A program made the translations under genes and the position numbers. From assembly GCA_947471745.1 (NCBI GenBank), contig CANJKZ010000425.1, forward strand, positions 1,431,001-1,495,000: 64,000 nucleotides of DNA. Reading direction: 5' to 3'. Each line of letters begins with the position of its first letter. Position 1 is the stretch's first letter. The stretch comes from Closterium sp. Naga37s-1. Its lineage: Eukaryota > Streptophyta > Zygnematophyceae > Desmidiales > Closteriaceae. Below, piece by piece: positions 34,181-43,562 of this stretch. Under the pieces are notes generated by a model. The model was not told the origin of the DNA. It did no database searches and saw only the letters and a program-made list of their open reading frames with translations.

Positions 34181-34776
34181 TTACCTCCCTCCTTCAAGTT
34201 CATTTGTTGCTGCAGTTCTCTCTGCATTGTTCCCTTGTTTCCTTTGTCAGCTTATGCGTTTCCCTGTTAACTTTAGTGTTTCTGTTCATGTCACATCACT
34301 AACCTTCTGCCCATTCTCTCCTGTCCCCCTCCCCCTTCTCTGCCCGCCACCAGGTCATTTGGCATCAAGAGAAGAGTGCAGCAGAGGAAGCAGAGTAGCA
34401 GGCCGGCAGCAGCAGTTGCAGCAGCAGAAGCAGCAGCGCAGCAGCAGTAGGGGGTGGGGGGCTGGGCAGGAGATTAGGCTAGGCATGGTGTGAGCAAGGT
34501 GTGGTAAAAGGTTTGGTATGGTACCAGGTGAGGTATGGTGATCTGATTCCCTCCTCTCTCTCTTCCCCCTCTTCTCCCCTGCAGGCTGAAGGTGGGAGCA
34601 CTGGAGCAAGGGCGGGAGAGTGGAGTCCAACCTCTAACTCACCTCCTCCTCTTTCCCTTCTCCCTTCCCTCTCAGCAGCACACTCCTGGACCACAGAGGA
34701 GTCTCCCCCTCCCCTAATCACCCCATCTCTCTCCACTTCCCAGCAGCCTCAGCATCATGGCGCTCTGCACGGCTGA

Positions 34777-35218
34777 GGTAGGTACAGGTGAGTATGCATG
34801 TGAGTGAAGTGTGGGGAGGGTGGGTGGGGGCATGGGGAGCAAGCGGGGAGTTGACTGCCTTAGGGGCAGCATCCTCTGGGGTTGTGACTTGTGAGTCGGG
34901 GTGTGGTGGGTGAAAGTTGCGCGGCACGGCACTCGGTGCTCAGCTTCCCGATCTGGCGTTTAAGGCTTAATGGACACCGTCAGAGCCGACCGGCCAGCGG
35001 CTCTGGTTCGCGTCAGCTCTAGCTACGTCAGGGGTGGGATTTGAGTCTTGGGCTGGAAGCAATTTTCCACTACCACACTTCATCCCACATGGCACGGCCT
35101 CTAGGGTTGCTGTTTCCCAAGGGAAGTGGGCTCTCTGCTGCTCCTACTGCTGGCAGGCGAAGGTGGGGATGGGCTGGGTGGATGAGTGAGAGAAGGGGGC
35201 TGAACCCCCTTGGATCTA
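34777..35218. other. Gene-free interval
   Basis: No gene was seen. The right end, from about 35165, is the first copy of the roughly 38-base minisatellite into which the neighbouring transposon is inserted. Confidence 0.6.
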
Positions 35219-35831
35219 TGTGGCAAAAGACGCGTCCTGCGTCTAGGACGCTTGCGTCCAGACACAGCGTCTTAGACGCAGGACGCTAGATGAGGGCCTT
35301 TAGGACGCATGAAAAGACGCATGCCCGGGCAGGGCAAAAAAAACCCCGGGCAGCTGTAAAAAAAAAGTTATAGGGCTTGGGAGGGGGGGGGGGCTTTGCA
35401 CACATTCAATGCAAAAATTTCCCCAACAATTAAACCTTAAGGGTTTACTAAGGAGAATTGGGGTTGTGAATGGAGGGAGCACAAATGAGATGTGTGCAAC
35501 CCTAAATGGGTTTGGTTGGAGGCCACAAAGGTTGGATGTTCTAGATGTAGAGTGGTTTGGTGGGTTGGGTTGGGGGCTTAACAAATTTGTGTAGAGGGGT
35601 TTGAAGTTGGGGGGGGTGTGCTGTTTTCAATGTCGAGTTGCTTTTGGGGGGTCTTTTTTTCGCGAAATTGACATTGGCGTCGAATTTGCGAATGTCAATT
35701 TCGCGTTTCGGGATTTTTTTTTCCAGAGGCAGACCGAAAAAAAAACAGGATGCGTCCTGCGTCTGGATGCGCGTCCTGCGTCTCTGCGTCCAGACGCAGG
35801 ACGCAGCAGGACGCGTGCGTCTTTTGCCACA
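35219..35831. mobile_element. 613-bp TA-flanked MITE or DNA-transposon relic
   Basis: Ends are TGTGGCAAAAGACGC and GCGTCTTTTGCCACA, an inverted pair flanked by TA on both sides (35217-35218 and 35832-35833). Inside each end are clusters of GCGTCCTGCGTC/GACGCAGGACGC units in both orientations. The core (about 35335-35740) is T/A-rich with runs of A and T and looks unlike the surrounding DNA. No transposase frame remains, so movement would need a partner element. A TA duplication fits the Tc1/mariner group and several MITE families. Confidence 0.88.
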
Positions 35832-35833
35832 TA

Positions 35834-36118
35834 GCCTTGGGTGGGCGAGTGAGGGAAGGGGGCTGAGTGCCCTTGGGTGGGTGAGTGAGACAGAAGGGGG
35901 TTGAATCCCCTAGGGTGGGTGAGTGAGAGAGAAGGGGGCTAAATGCCCTTGGGTGGGTGAGTGAGACAGAAGGGGGTTGAATCCCCTTGGGTGGGCGGGT
36001 GAGAGAGAAGGGGGCTGAATCCCCTTGGGTGGGCGAGTGAGAGAGAAGGGGGCTGAATCCCGTTGGGTGGGTGAGTGAGAGAGAAGGGGGCTGAACCCCC
36101 TTTCTTGGTTGGGTGAGT
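35834..36118. repeat. 38-bp minisatellite (GGGTGGGTGAGTGAGAGAGA)
   Basis: Seven to eight units of about 38 bases containing GAGAAGGGGGCTGAATCCCC. One further unit lies left of the MITE (35175-35216), showing that the element inserted into this array. Confidence 0.93.
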
Positions 36119-36405
36119 GAGAGAGGCCCATGACTGCATTCGCAGCTGCCACAAACCAGTCACCTATCAGACCCCATGGGTCCGCCGGTGGTACTTGCCT
36201 CCATGAGCCTGCCTCAGACTGACTGGGAATAGAAACGCACTGTGTTGAGACTGTCGCACCTGCCTGCACTGTACCGGCATTTCTCTGGACTATGTGTTGG
36301 ATTTGATGGTACGGAAAAAAAAAGTCTCGATTACCAGTCATATGCATACAACACTGGTTTACTACCATAATATGTGTATGGAACGGTACCAGTGACTCGA
36401 TATGA

Positions 36406-38513
36406 TCAAGCTGTGAGCTGCGACCAGAGAAGTGGATCGTCATAGTCCTTCACAACAATGGCTGCCCCTGCTTTATACAATGCGTCTTCTGTGTTACCAG
36501 TCAGTAAACCCACAGTTGCAAGATTTGCTGCCACGGCTGCTCTCATGCCCGAAGGTGAGTCCTGCAAATAAGTTTGTTAAAAAGAAAACACATTTCAGTT
36601 CCAGAATCAACAGAAAACTGTGCTCTTCACAACACCCTAGTGACTCTCCTTCGCTCTTCCAGAAGTCTGACACTTCAGTGCATCAGACTTCCCTTGTCAA
36701 CACCCCGCACCTCCCCTCTCCATGCTACTGGTTTCCCCCCCTCAGGTGCCTCCGATGCATCCCTCGCCCCTCTGATCACCACTGCCCGCCCCTTTCCCCT
36801 GCCCTCCGCTCGCCCAGCCCCTGCCCGTAGCTGCACCTCCCCTCCCATCCCAGCCTAAGACAGACTCACCTCGCACGCAAAGCATTCGTCCGGCCGAACG
36901 CCAAACCGGCGCATGGCCTCCTGGTACGGGTCGAGGAACGGCTTGGCGCGGGCACACTCGGATCCGATAACGAGGTGCTCAAAGAAGGAGGTGAGGCCCA
37001 GCGCTGCCAGCATCTGCTCCGCATTCTCCCTCGGGGCGTTTGTCACTGCGGCTCTGCGCAGCCCTGTAGCCTCTATCCATGCGCACAGCCTGTCCAGCCC
37101 AGCCACTGGCTTGATGTGATCCGCTGCCAGTCTGATGTGAGGGACGAGGGTTGGGAGGAGGGGGTTGATGTGCTCGTTGAAGTCTGAGCAGTCAGCCAGT
37201 CATGGTTGATGAACGCGTGTCATGAATTTTGGTGTGCTGTTGAAACCAAATGGAAGCATGGAACGGTGCTGCATTCAAACGTTAGGCTTAGGAAGAGGGG
37301 GATTGGGAGAAGAGTACAAGGGAAACAGAGTATTCAGCTCACACACAAATACAGAAAACAGTGGAACTTCATCACTACACCTCACAGAATAAAAGCCTGT
37401 TCATAACACGACACTATCACACACTGACCCCTGATTGTACCACGCCATTACCAACACCGCACAAATCTCAACACCACGCACAGCAACACACACTGACCTT
37501 CTAAAGAGCGCCTCTTTCTCGTCAAGAAACGCCGTGCGCTGCTCCTCGGTCCACTCCGGGAACAGGTCTCTGCCAATGTCAGGGTTATGTCTGCCGCTGA
37601 TCCGCGTGCGAAAGAACGCGTCGTCGATGGGTCGCCCGCCGTCGAATCCGACGTCGCTGAGCATGCGCTGGAAGGCGAGGAAGTGCAGCGGGTCAGAATC
37701 CGTCAGCGTGCCGTCAATGTCGAACAGTACGGCGCGCAATTGCCTCACGGGAGGAAGCGCGCGCAGCGACAACGGCTCTGTATAGGGGGACCGCGGAAAA
37801 TGGGGGAGGCAAAGGGGGGAGCGATGGTGATGATGGTTTGCGAGGTGGGACGGACGTCTGTTGAACAGTCGCGGTTGCGCAGTTCTATTCGACATGGGAG
37901 ATCCAGACGAAGCTGAGCTGCTGAGCTGTGGGAGGTGAAGTGCGAGCCTACCGTTCACGGTGCTTGTTTTCTGAGCCAGCGGCATGACGGCTGCCGTCGC
38001 CACGTACGCGGCCTCCGACGCCTCCGCCATCGCCGCCTCCGCCGCCTGCGACGCTGCGAACGGCATCGGCGACCCCACGAGAGATCCAACGGTGATTCCG
38101 CCTGCAGCTGCCATGGGTAGCAGAACCACCTTACGACGCGGCGCTTCAACTGCTAAAACTTGCGTTTCTTCCTCGTTTCTCTGTTTTAGCTCGCTTCGCT
38201 GCGACAAACTCTCAGGCTCTTGAGGGCTCGCTGGCCTGGCTGACGCACGAGCGCGGGACAGGCAGCCTCTAGAGGAGATTCGCACTCGCGATCCACCATG
38301 CTGACTGCTGATTGCTGTCGGAACGGTGGCAATGTGCTGCGCACCGAGCTGAAGTGAGACGGTGCGCATACCAACGACGCAAGGAGCAGAGCTGGAGAAA
38401 TCGAGGCGAAAAATGTCGGGCCTGACGAGCAGCTGTGAATGGAAAGCGAGGTGAACGGTGTTTTGTGTTTGTGAGAGCGGGCTGCGAGTTGGTGGGTAGA
38501 TGGAATCATTCAA
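36406..38513 (-). CDS. SGPP-like: HAD-superfamily sugar-phosphatase, SGPP-like, with plastid-type leader
   Basis: Four exons (38513-37952, 37777-37498, 37131-36870, 36561-36406) join in phase to 419 residues; a start at 38369 (MRTVSLQLGAQ) gives 371. The leader of about 150-190 residues is Ser/Ala/Arg-rich and resembles a transit peptide followed by an Ala-rich segment. The catalytic part holds all HAD motifs: I, LFDIDGTLTDSDPLH; the cap, FFRTRISGRHN and LFPEW; II, AAVTNAPRENAEQML; III, IGSECARAKPFLDPY with the lysine; IV, ACEDSPSGMRAAVAAN. The C-terminus is KDYDDPLLW. Land-plant SGPP is a cytosolic enzyme of broad sugar-phosphate specificity and about 240 residues, so plastid import here would be different. 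The start choice and leader function are inference. Confidence 0.9.
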
Positions 38514-38955
38514 CTAGACATTCTCAAGGGAATCGTCGGAAACCGATGGCCAGAAACTGTGGACAAGTGGCCTAATGAGAACCGTCAATTTCTCAGACGG
38601 GGAACGCATATATTGACTGAGCATATATTCTCGTTTGTTGCAATCGCGGTACACTGCAATGTACAGTAGCAGGCAGGCACGAGCGTGCTTCCTAATATTA
38701 CTTGTGAAATGTCACCATGGCACATGCTCGATGGAAACATACCGTATGCCTCTCCATCATATCATTGGAACCCGCCATAACGAGAAGAACAAATCAAATA
38801 TTTGTCAATTTCAACAAATGACGGGCCAGAAGCTGGAGACAGGGCACGCCGTATCCTTACAAACAAATCAGCTCATTAGCCTACAACCTAATGTTATGTT
38901 AATAATGAGTGTGAGCACCACACTCTACTAGATTAGTAAGGAGGAAGCTCCTGCT
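38514..38955. other. Intergenic; 3' flank of paralogue A
   Basis: No gene. It contains GACGGGCCA...GGGCACGCCGTATCC at 38821-38855, a sequence also found behind paralogues B and C. Confidence 0.6.
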
Positions 38956-39414
38956 TCACTTCCTGAGGCGCAAAGACGACGCGATGAAGCGAAGGACGCC
39001 AGACTTGCTGCTGCAGCTGCTAGTCTTGGAGGATTTTGGCGACGCGCATGAGCAACCGTCGACAGGATAATCGAACTCAGAAAGGTCATCGTCACACATA
39101 TGGCTGTCAGCGAGCGACGTCAGATGCAGGGACTGCTGTTGTGTCTCAACGACCGCGAGAGCCGCGCAGCGGATTCGCGACCTCGCCTCGTCAATCCAAA
39201 TCGGGCTGCAGGCCAGCTCGGCTTCCCAGCACGCTGAGTCGGCATCGCAGTTGTTATAGTCGAAAGAATCGCGGAAATAGGGAGCCTCGGAATCCGAAGA
39301 GGAAGAGTCGAGACTGCACACGCTCTCCATGTCGCAAACGCGGCTGAACATCTCGAAAGAAAGAACTGAGAGAGGAGATGCAGGGCACATATCGAAGTCG
39401 GCGGTATGAGCCAT
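38956..39414 (-). CDS. Lineage-specific intronless protein family, paralogue A (152 aa)
   Basis: A single exon, 152 residues, not recognised as any known family. It shares with B and C the opening MAHTADFDMCPASPLSVLS-type block, EMFSRVC, PYFRDSFD, the near-invariant core ACSPIWIDEARSRIR then AALAVVETQQQ and SLHLTSLADS, an LSEFDY acidic motif, a CSCASPKS Ser-rich stretch and the basic C-terminus RFIASSLRLRK. There is no signal peptide or membrane segment. The start ATG has a good context (CACCATGGC). It lies head to head with B, and the upstream 300 bases are duplicated in inverse orientation. Confidence 0.85.
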   Translation of the reverse strand: MAHTADFDMCPASPLSVLSFEMFSRVCDMESVCSLDSSSSDSEAPYFRDSFDYNNCDADSACWEAELACSPIWIDEARSRIRCAALAVVETQQQSLHLTSLADSHMCDDDLSEFDYPVDGCSCASPKSSKTSSCSSKSGVLRFIASSLRLRK

Positions 39415-40447
39415 GGTGAAAAGTGTTGCGGAGATGCTTGAGTGGTCCAGGAGGAGTGATCAGGTCGATAGGCTTCTTTGGTTCTATCAAAAATAGTGAG
39501 TGATACCAATGCTCCAGCTGGTTCAGCTTTATGTCGCCATAGCACGAGGTGTAAAAGTGAAAGTGGATGAGGTGAGGCCTGTTGGCTTGGTTGGATGCAA
39601 TGGAAAGCAACCCACAGGAGCTCGAAGTTTCTGGTCCTTGTGATGCAATCCGCAGCACAGGCTCTGCACTTGAAATCTGTCACGAGCCCAACACCTGGAG
39701 TAATCATGACTTCACGGGGCATTGCCACGCGCCTGGCCTTGATGAGCAGTTACGAGCAGTTACTCTCTGTGCAGTGTTTTGTGGGAGGCGAGCGAAGGTG
39801 GTGACGAGCGGCGACCCAATGTAGGCATGGGCTCCTCCCTGCAGGCTTATCCAGAAGAAATAGTTGGACACGTATGCACTGTCTCATTACTGCGTGTAAC
39901 TGGACATAAAAACAGTGGCATGCTTCAAATTCAGCCCCGTGAAGTCATAACGTGAAGTCATGATTACTCCAGGTGCTCGACTCGTGTCAATCTTACAATG
40001 CGTGCAATCCTCTAGAGAATTTGAATTGGAGGAATGCTTGTGCGGGGTGACGTGATGCGGTTGATTCTCAGACTAAGCGCAATTTTCCCGCCTGTTTGTT
40101 CATAGATTGAACTGGAATGCAAGCTGCATTCACGCGATGCGATGCGCGGGCAAGGGGCATCACGTGAAGAGCCTTGTGCTGCGGATTGTCCCCAGGACCA
40201 GAAGCTTCGAGCTCCCGTTGGCTCCATCCAAGCCAAACCAGCAGGCCTCCCTCCCTCCCCTCCCTTCCCCTCCTCCCCAGCAAACTCTACAGTTTCGTCA
40301 TCCCCTTTCACTCCACGCCTTCTGTGCGATGGCGAGATAAAGCTGAACCCATTTCTGCTTTTGTATTCTGCACTGTTAAAAGCATTCCGACCTTGGCACT
40401 CTTTGACCTAAGACCTCTCTAAAAGTGTTCCCTCAGCATTGTCCACA
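39415..40447. promoter_or_regulatory. Divergent promoter region of paralogues A and B, duplicated as an inverted repeat
   Basis: The sequences upstream of A (read on the minus strand, about 39685-39530) and of B (plus strand, about 40168-40355) align: GGACCAGAAACTTCGAGCTC against GGACCAGAAGCTTCGAGCTC, and GGCGACATAAAGCTGAACC against GGCGAGATAAAGCTGAACC. A G-box-like ATCACGTGA lies at 40159. Similarity in the 5' flank and leader suggests shared regulation. Confidence 0.75.
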
Positions 40448-40906
40448 ATGGCCCACACCGCCGACTTCGAGATGTGCCCTGCATCTCCGCTTTCAGTCCT
40501 TTCTCTCGAAGTGTTCAGCCGCGTCTGTTGCGACCTAGACAGCGTGTGCACACCCGACTCATCCTGCTCGGAGCCTGAGGTTCCTTATTTCCGCGACTCA
40601 TTCGACAACAACAATTGCGAGGGCGACTCAGCGTGCTGGGAAGCCGAGCTGGCCTGCAGCCCGATCTGGATTGACGAGGCGAGGTCGCGAATCCGCAGCG
40701 CGGCGCTCGCGGTGGTTGAGACGCAGCAGCAGTCGTTACATCTGACGTCGCTCGCCGACAGTGACCTTTCTGAGTTCGACTATTCTCTCGACGGTTGCTC
40801 ATGCGCGTCGCCGAAATCCACTCAAGCAAATAGCTTAAATTCGAGGAGCAGCAGCAAGGCTGGTGTCTTCCGGTTCATCGCGACGTCGTTGCGCCTGCGG
40901 AAGTGA
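40448..40906 (+). CDS. Lineage-specific intronless protein family, paralogue B (152 aa)
   Basis: Single exon. I take the ATG at 40448 (ACAATGGCC), not the in-frame one three codons earlier, because it aligns with the starts of A and C. The core ACSPIWIDEARSRIR, AALAVVETQQQ, SLHLTSLADS and the C-terminus RFIATSLRLRK are shared with A and C. It lacks the HMCDDD residues present between LADS and LSEFDY in A. No known domain is recognised. Confidence 0.85.
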   Translation: MAHTADFEMCPASPLSVLSLEVFSRVCCDLDSVCTPDSSCSEPEVPYFRDSFDNNNCEGDSACWEAELACSPIWIDEARSRIRSAALAVVETQQQSLHLTSLADSDLSEFDYSLDGCSCASPKSTQANSLNSRSSSKAGVFRFIATSLRLRK

Positions 40907-41895
40907 AGTTAGGGGATTGTATTCCTAATGTAATTTAGTTGATGTGGTGCTCACATCTCTAGCTCCTGCCTTGGCTGGCAGCTGCATTGATTCATTTGTC
41001 TGTGATGGATACGGCGTGGCCGGCAACTTATTGGCCCGTCTCTGCAGTAATAAGAGAAATTCTCATTCAAACTCAGTTTCAGAAAGTTTCTGGTTCTGTC
41101 CGAAGTTATACTTCTGACATATCTTATGAGCCTGAATGACACGTGTGTCACATATATTGACACATTGGGGATAGGTCATTAGGGCTGGGTCATTGGGTCG
41201 GGGCTTGGATTGGAACTTGGAAGGTTTTGACTTATTGCTGAATAGCTCAGACATATATATGAACATTGATAACAACTTCACACAGCCGTTGGGCTTTCAG
41301 GCTTCAGCCCAGGCACACTGCCTAATCACCGCGCCTAGAAGCACCATGGAACGAGTGGAGGATACCGCCCTACTTGTCGCACCTAAACACAAACCGCACG
41401 AGGTGTCTTCTTTGCTATCCATCATTATACACACCCTATGGCTTTCATGCAGTGTGCATGGACAATGAAGGTATCGGTAACCAAACAGTCGGCATTGTCA
41501 TGGTTTGATGTGAAGTAGTTTCTAACTTCCGCAGGAAAGCAGAATATCCAAAATCGCTACCCTGGAGATCTGACCTTGAATGACTAGGTAGGGACCTCCA
41601 AAAGTGTCACTAACGAAGCTATAGGGGCCCAACATGGTCAGCGCCCACTGTATAAAGCATATGATGGGTAACCGTTCTCAGCCTGTGTTGAAGAGATATC
41701 ACTTGGACTGATCCAGTAACAAAATGTTCAAACTGAGTTCCAATGAGAACTTTTATTACTACCATACAAGGACGGGCCAATATGTTCCAGGCCACGCCGT
41801 ATCCATCTTATAGAATCTATACAGCTGCCGGCTAAGGCAGGAGCTAATGATGTGAGCACCACATCTAAATAACACTACCAATCAATCCCCTGACT
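40907..41895. other. Convergent interval between paralogues B and C with inverted 3' flanks
   Basis: GATGTGGTGCTCACATCT..AGCTCCTGCCTTGGC behind B (about 40939-40978) is mirrored by GCCGGCTAAGGCAGGAGCTA..GATGTGAGCACCACATCT behind C (about 41828-41868). Likewise GGATACGGCGTGGCCGG at about 41008 is mirrored near 41788-41805. No other gene is supported between them. Confidence 0.65.
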
Positions 41896-42360
41896 TCACT
41901 TCCGCAGGCGCAACGACGTCGCGATAAACCGGAAAACACCAGCCTTGCCGCTGCTCCTCGGCGATGTAGCCTGAATGGAGTTCGGCGACATACAGGAGCA
42001 AACTTCAGCAGAAACATCGAACTCTGAAAGGTCGTCGTCATGCATATGGCTGTCAGCGAGCGACGTCAGATGCAGCGACTGCTGTTGCGTCTCAACTACT
42101 GCGAGAGCCGCGCTGCGGATTCTCGACCTTGCCGCGTCGATCCAGATCGGACTGCAGGCCAGTTCGGCTTGCCGACACGCTGACTCGCTTTCGCTGCTGT
42201 TGTAGTCGAACGAATCGCGGAAATAAGGAACATCACTAGTGGAAACAGTCGCATTGCATGCTCCATCCTCCAGGTCGCAACAGACGCGGCTGAACATCTC
42301 AAGAGCGAATTCGGAGACGGGTGAGGAGGGGAAGCTTTTGAAGTCAACGGCATTAACCAT
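41896..42360 (-). CDS. Lineage-specific intronless protein family, paralogue C (154 aa)
   Basis: A single exon tail to tail with B. It opens MVNAVDFKSFPSSPVSEFA and keeps EMFSRVCCDLE, PYFRDSFDYN, ACSPIWIDAARSRIR, AALAVVETQQQ, SLHLTSLADSHMHDDDLSEF and RFIATSLRLRK. It is the most diverged at the N-terminus, whereas the central block is nearly unchanged, as expected under purifying selection. An upstream TTTCACGTGAG at about 42711 is G-box-like. Confidence 0.85.
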   Translation of the reverse strand: MVNAVDFKSFPSSPVSEFALEMFSRVCCDLEDGACNATVSTSDVPYFRDSFDYNSSESESACRQAELACSPIWIDAARSRIRSAALAVVETQQQSLHLTSLADSHMHDDDLSEFDVSAEVCSCMSPNSIQATSPRSSGKAGVFRFIATSLRLRK

Positions 42361-43562
42361 GCTGACGATTCTTCAGAGATTAATTAGAGCCAGAGGTCCA
42401 CTGTAAAAGGGGTCTTAATCGTAATCCTGCTGCTATGCGTAGACGTTGATGAATGAGTTGCTGAGATTTGAGAATGAAGCTGTGGGACCATCAGCTTTAT
42501 TTCCCAGCATCCAGTCACTGGAAATGAGGGGATCACTGAAATGACTCAGATTCGAGGCGAGATGCGTGGAGGAGCAAGCGTCATGAGACGGGGAGTGGGG
42601 TGAAAGCTTCCTTCGGCGTGCAAGCTGGCTGCCTGGCGTGCAAATAGGGTTGCATCGCTGATGAATTATGCGTGTCAAGCCCCCTTGCTTTTCGTCACTC
42701 CCGTTGGAGCTTTCACGTGAGCCGACGATTGGAGGGACTTGATGGTCCCAGCTGCCATTGGGACTGATGCCAACTGCCTGCGTGAATGGGAATTTCGTAA
42801 TCATCACTTCACAAGGGTGGCTTTCACGCTTTTCTCCGAATCAGCCAATAACGACCACAGAAAGACCTGCCCGCCATGCGGGAAAAGCCATGTCAGTGCT
42901 TGCCCGATGCCGGAAACAGATGGAAAGAAATATACATAGCACGTTTTCTTGTATGGAAACGATTGAACCCCAACAAGGTAATCCACTCGATAATGTACAG
43001 CTAGGACACCAAGGATATGTTTTGCGGTTTAAGCTGAACTGCCCGGTGCCGAGGCACTAGCATTCCTTCGGAGGGAGCGCATCAACCAGTGCAGTGAGGA
43101 CCAGGTGCACACACAATCTTGCGATGATGGCTTCACATGGGTATTGTCGCTGGACAGTTTCCCGCGCAGTGACATTAATGACCAATAAACAGAGCTCCAC
43201 TTGCTCCCATTCCATTGCACACTCGCTAGTGTCCCATAATTGACGGTTTCTGATAATTTTAGAGAGATGCTGTTCGTTACAGAGAAATTGAAGTGTATTG
43301 TCCCTAGTACATCCGAGAAGGTTACAACGGAAGGGTAATTTCACTTACTATCCATAATGCTATGGTCTTCCTCCACCTTCTTGGCCAACAATAGCTGGTT
43401 ATTGTAGGGACACTTCGGAAATAACATGTTTCATGAGGAAAACCAGGGTATACAAAAATTAAACATTTTCTTCTGTTTGGTTGTGCTGTGCTACTAGTAA
43501 CAGACAGTAATGAAAAACACGTTAAATACTCACATTAAATATGCAGCCTACAATTGAGAAGC
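42361..43562. other. Intergenic interval
   Basis: Promoter side of paralogue C and 3' flank of the plastid-type gene. A 95-codon minus-strand open frame at 43057-43344 has no recognisable features, and I do not call it. Confidence 0.55.

Larger units (their letters stand above)
29861..34776 (+). other. Unresolved, repeat-built region, probably an intron-rich gene or non-coding RNA on the plus strand
   Basis: No protein family is recognisable. The plus strand is pyrimidine-rich between purine-rich blocks, the pattern seen in sense-strand introns elsewhere in the window. It also has good donor sites, for example CGTCAG/GTAAGC at 30632 and CTCAAG/GTAAGC at 32538 and 33372. Small blocks recur, such as GTGGAGGGGAGGGGCGC at 33200 and 34020 (possible codons VEGRGA.VNTDT) and GGGAGAGTATCGG near 32504 and 34146. 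An exon-like end at about 34583-34776 codes for a Ser/Pro-rich tail, then TGA. The first 350 bases are full of CTCGCTGGCGATG-like units. Confidence 0.35.

Noticed and set aside
35601-35834. Protein remnant (transposase) inside the TA-flanked MITE
   Set aside because: The short frames are made of homopolymer runs and the GACGC repeats; none shows transposase motifs.
43057-43344. 95-codon minus-strand open frame as a small gene
   Set aside because: No signal peptide, domain, repeated relative or convincing context was seen.
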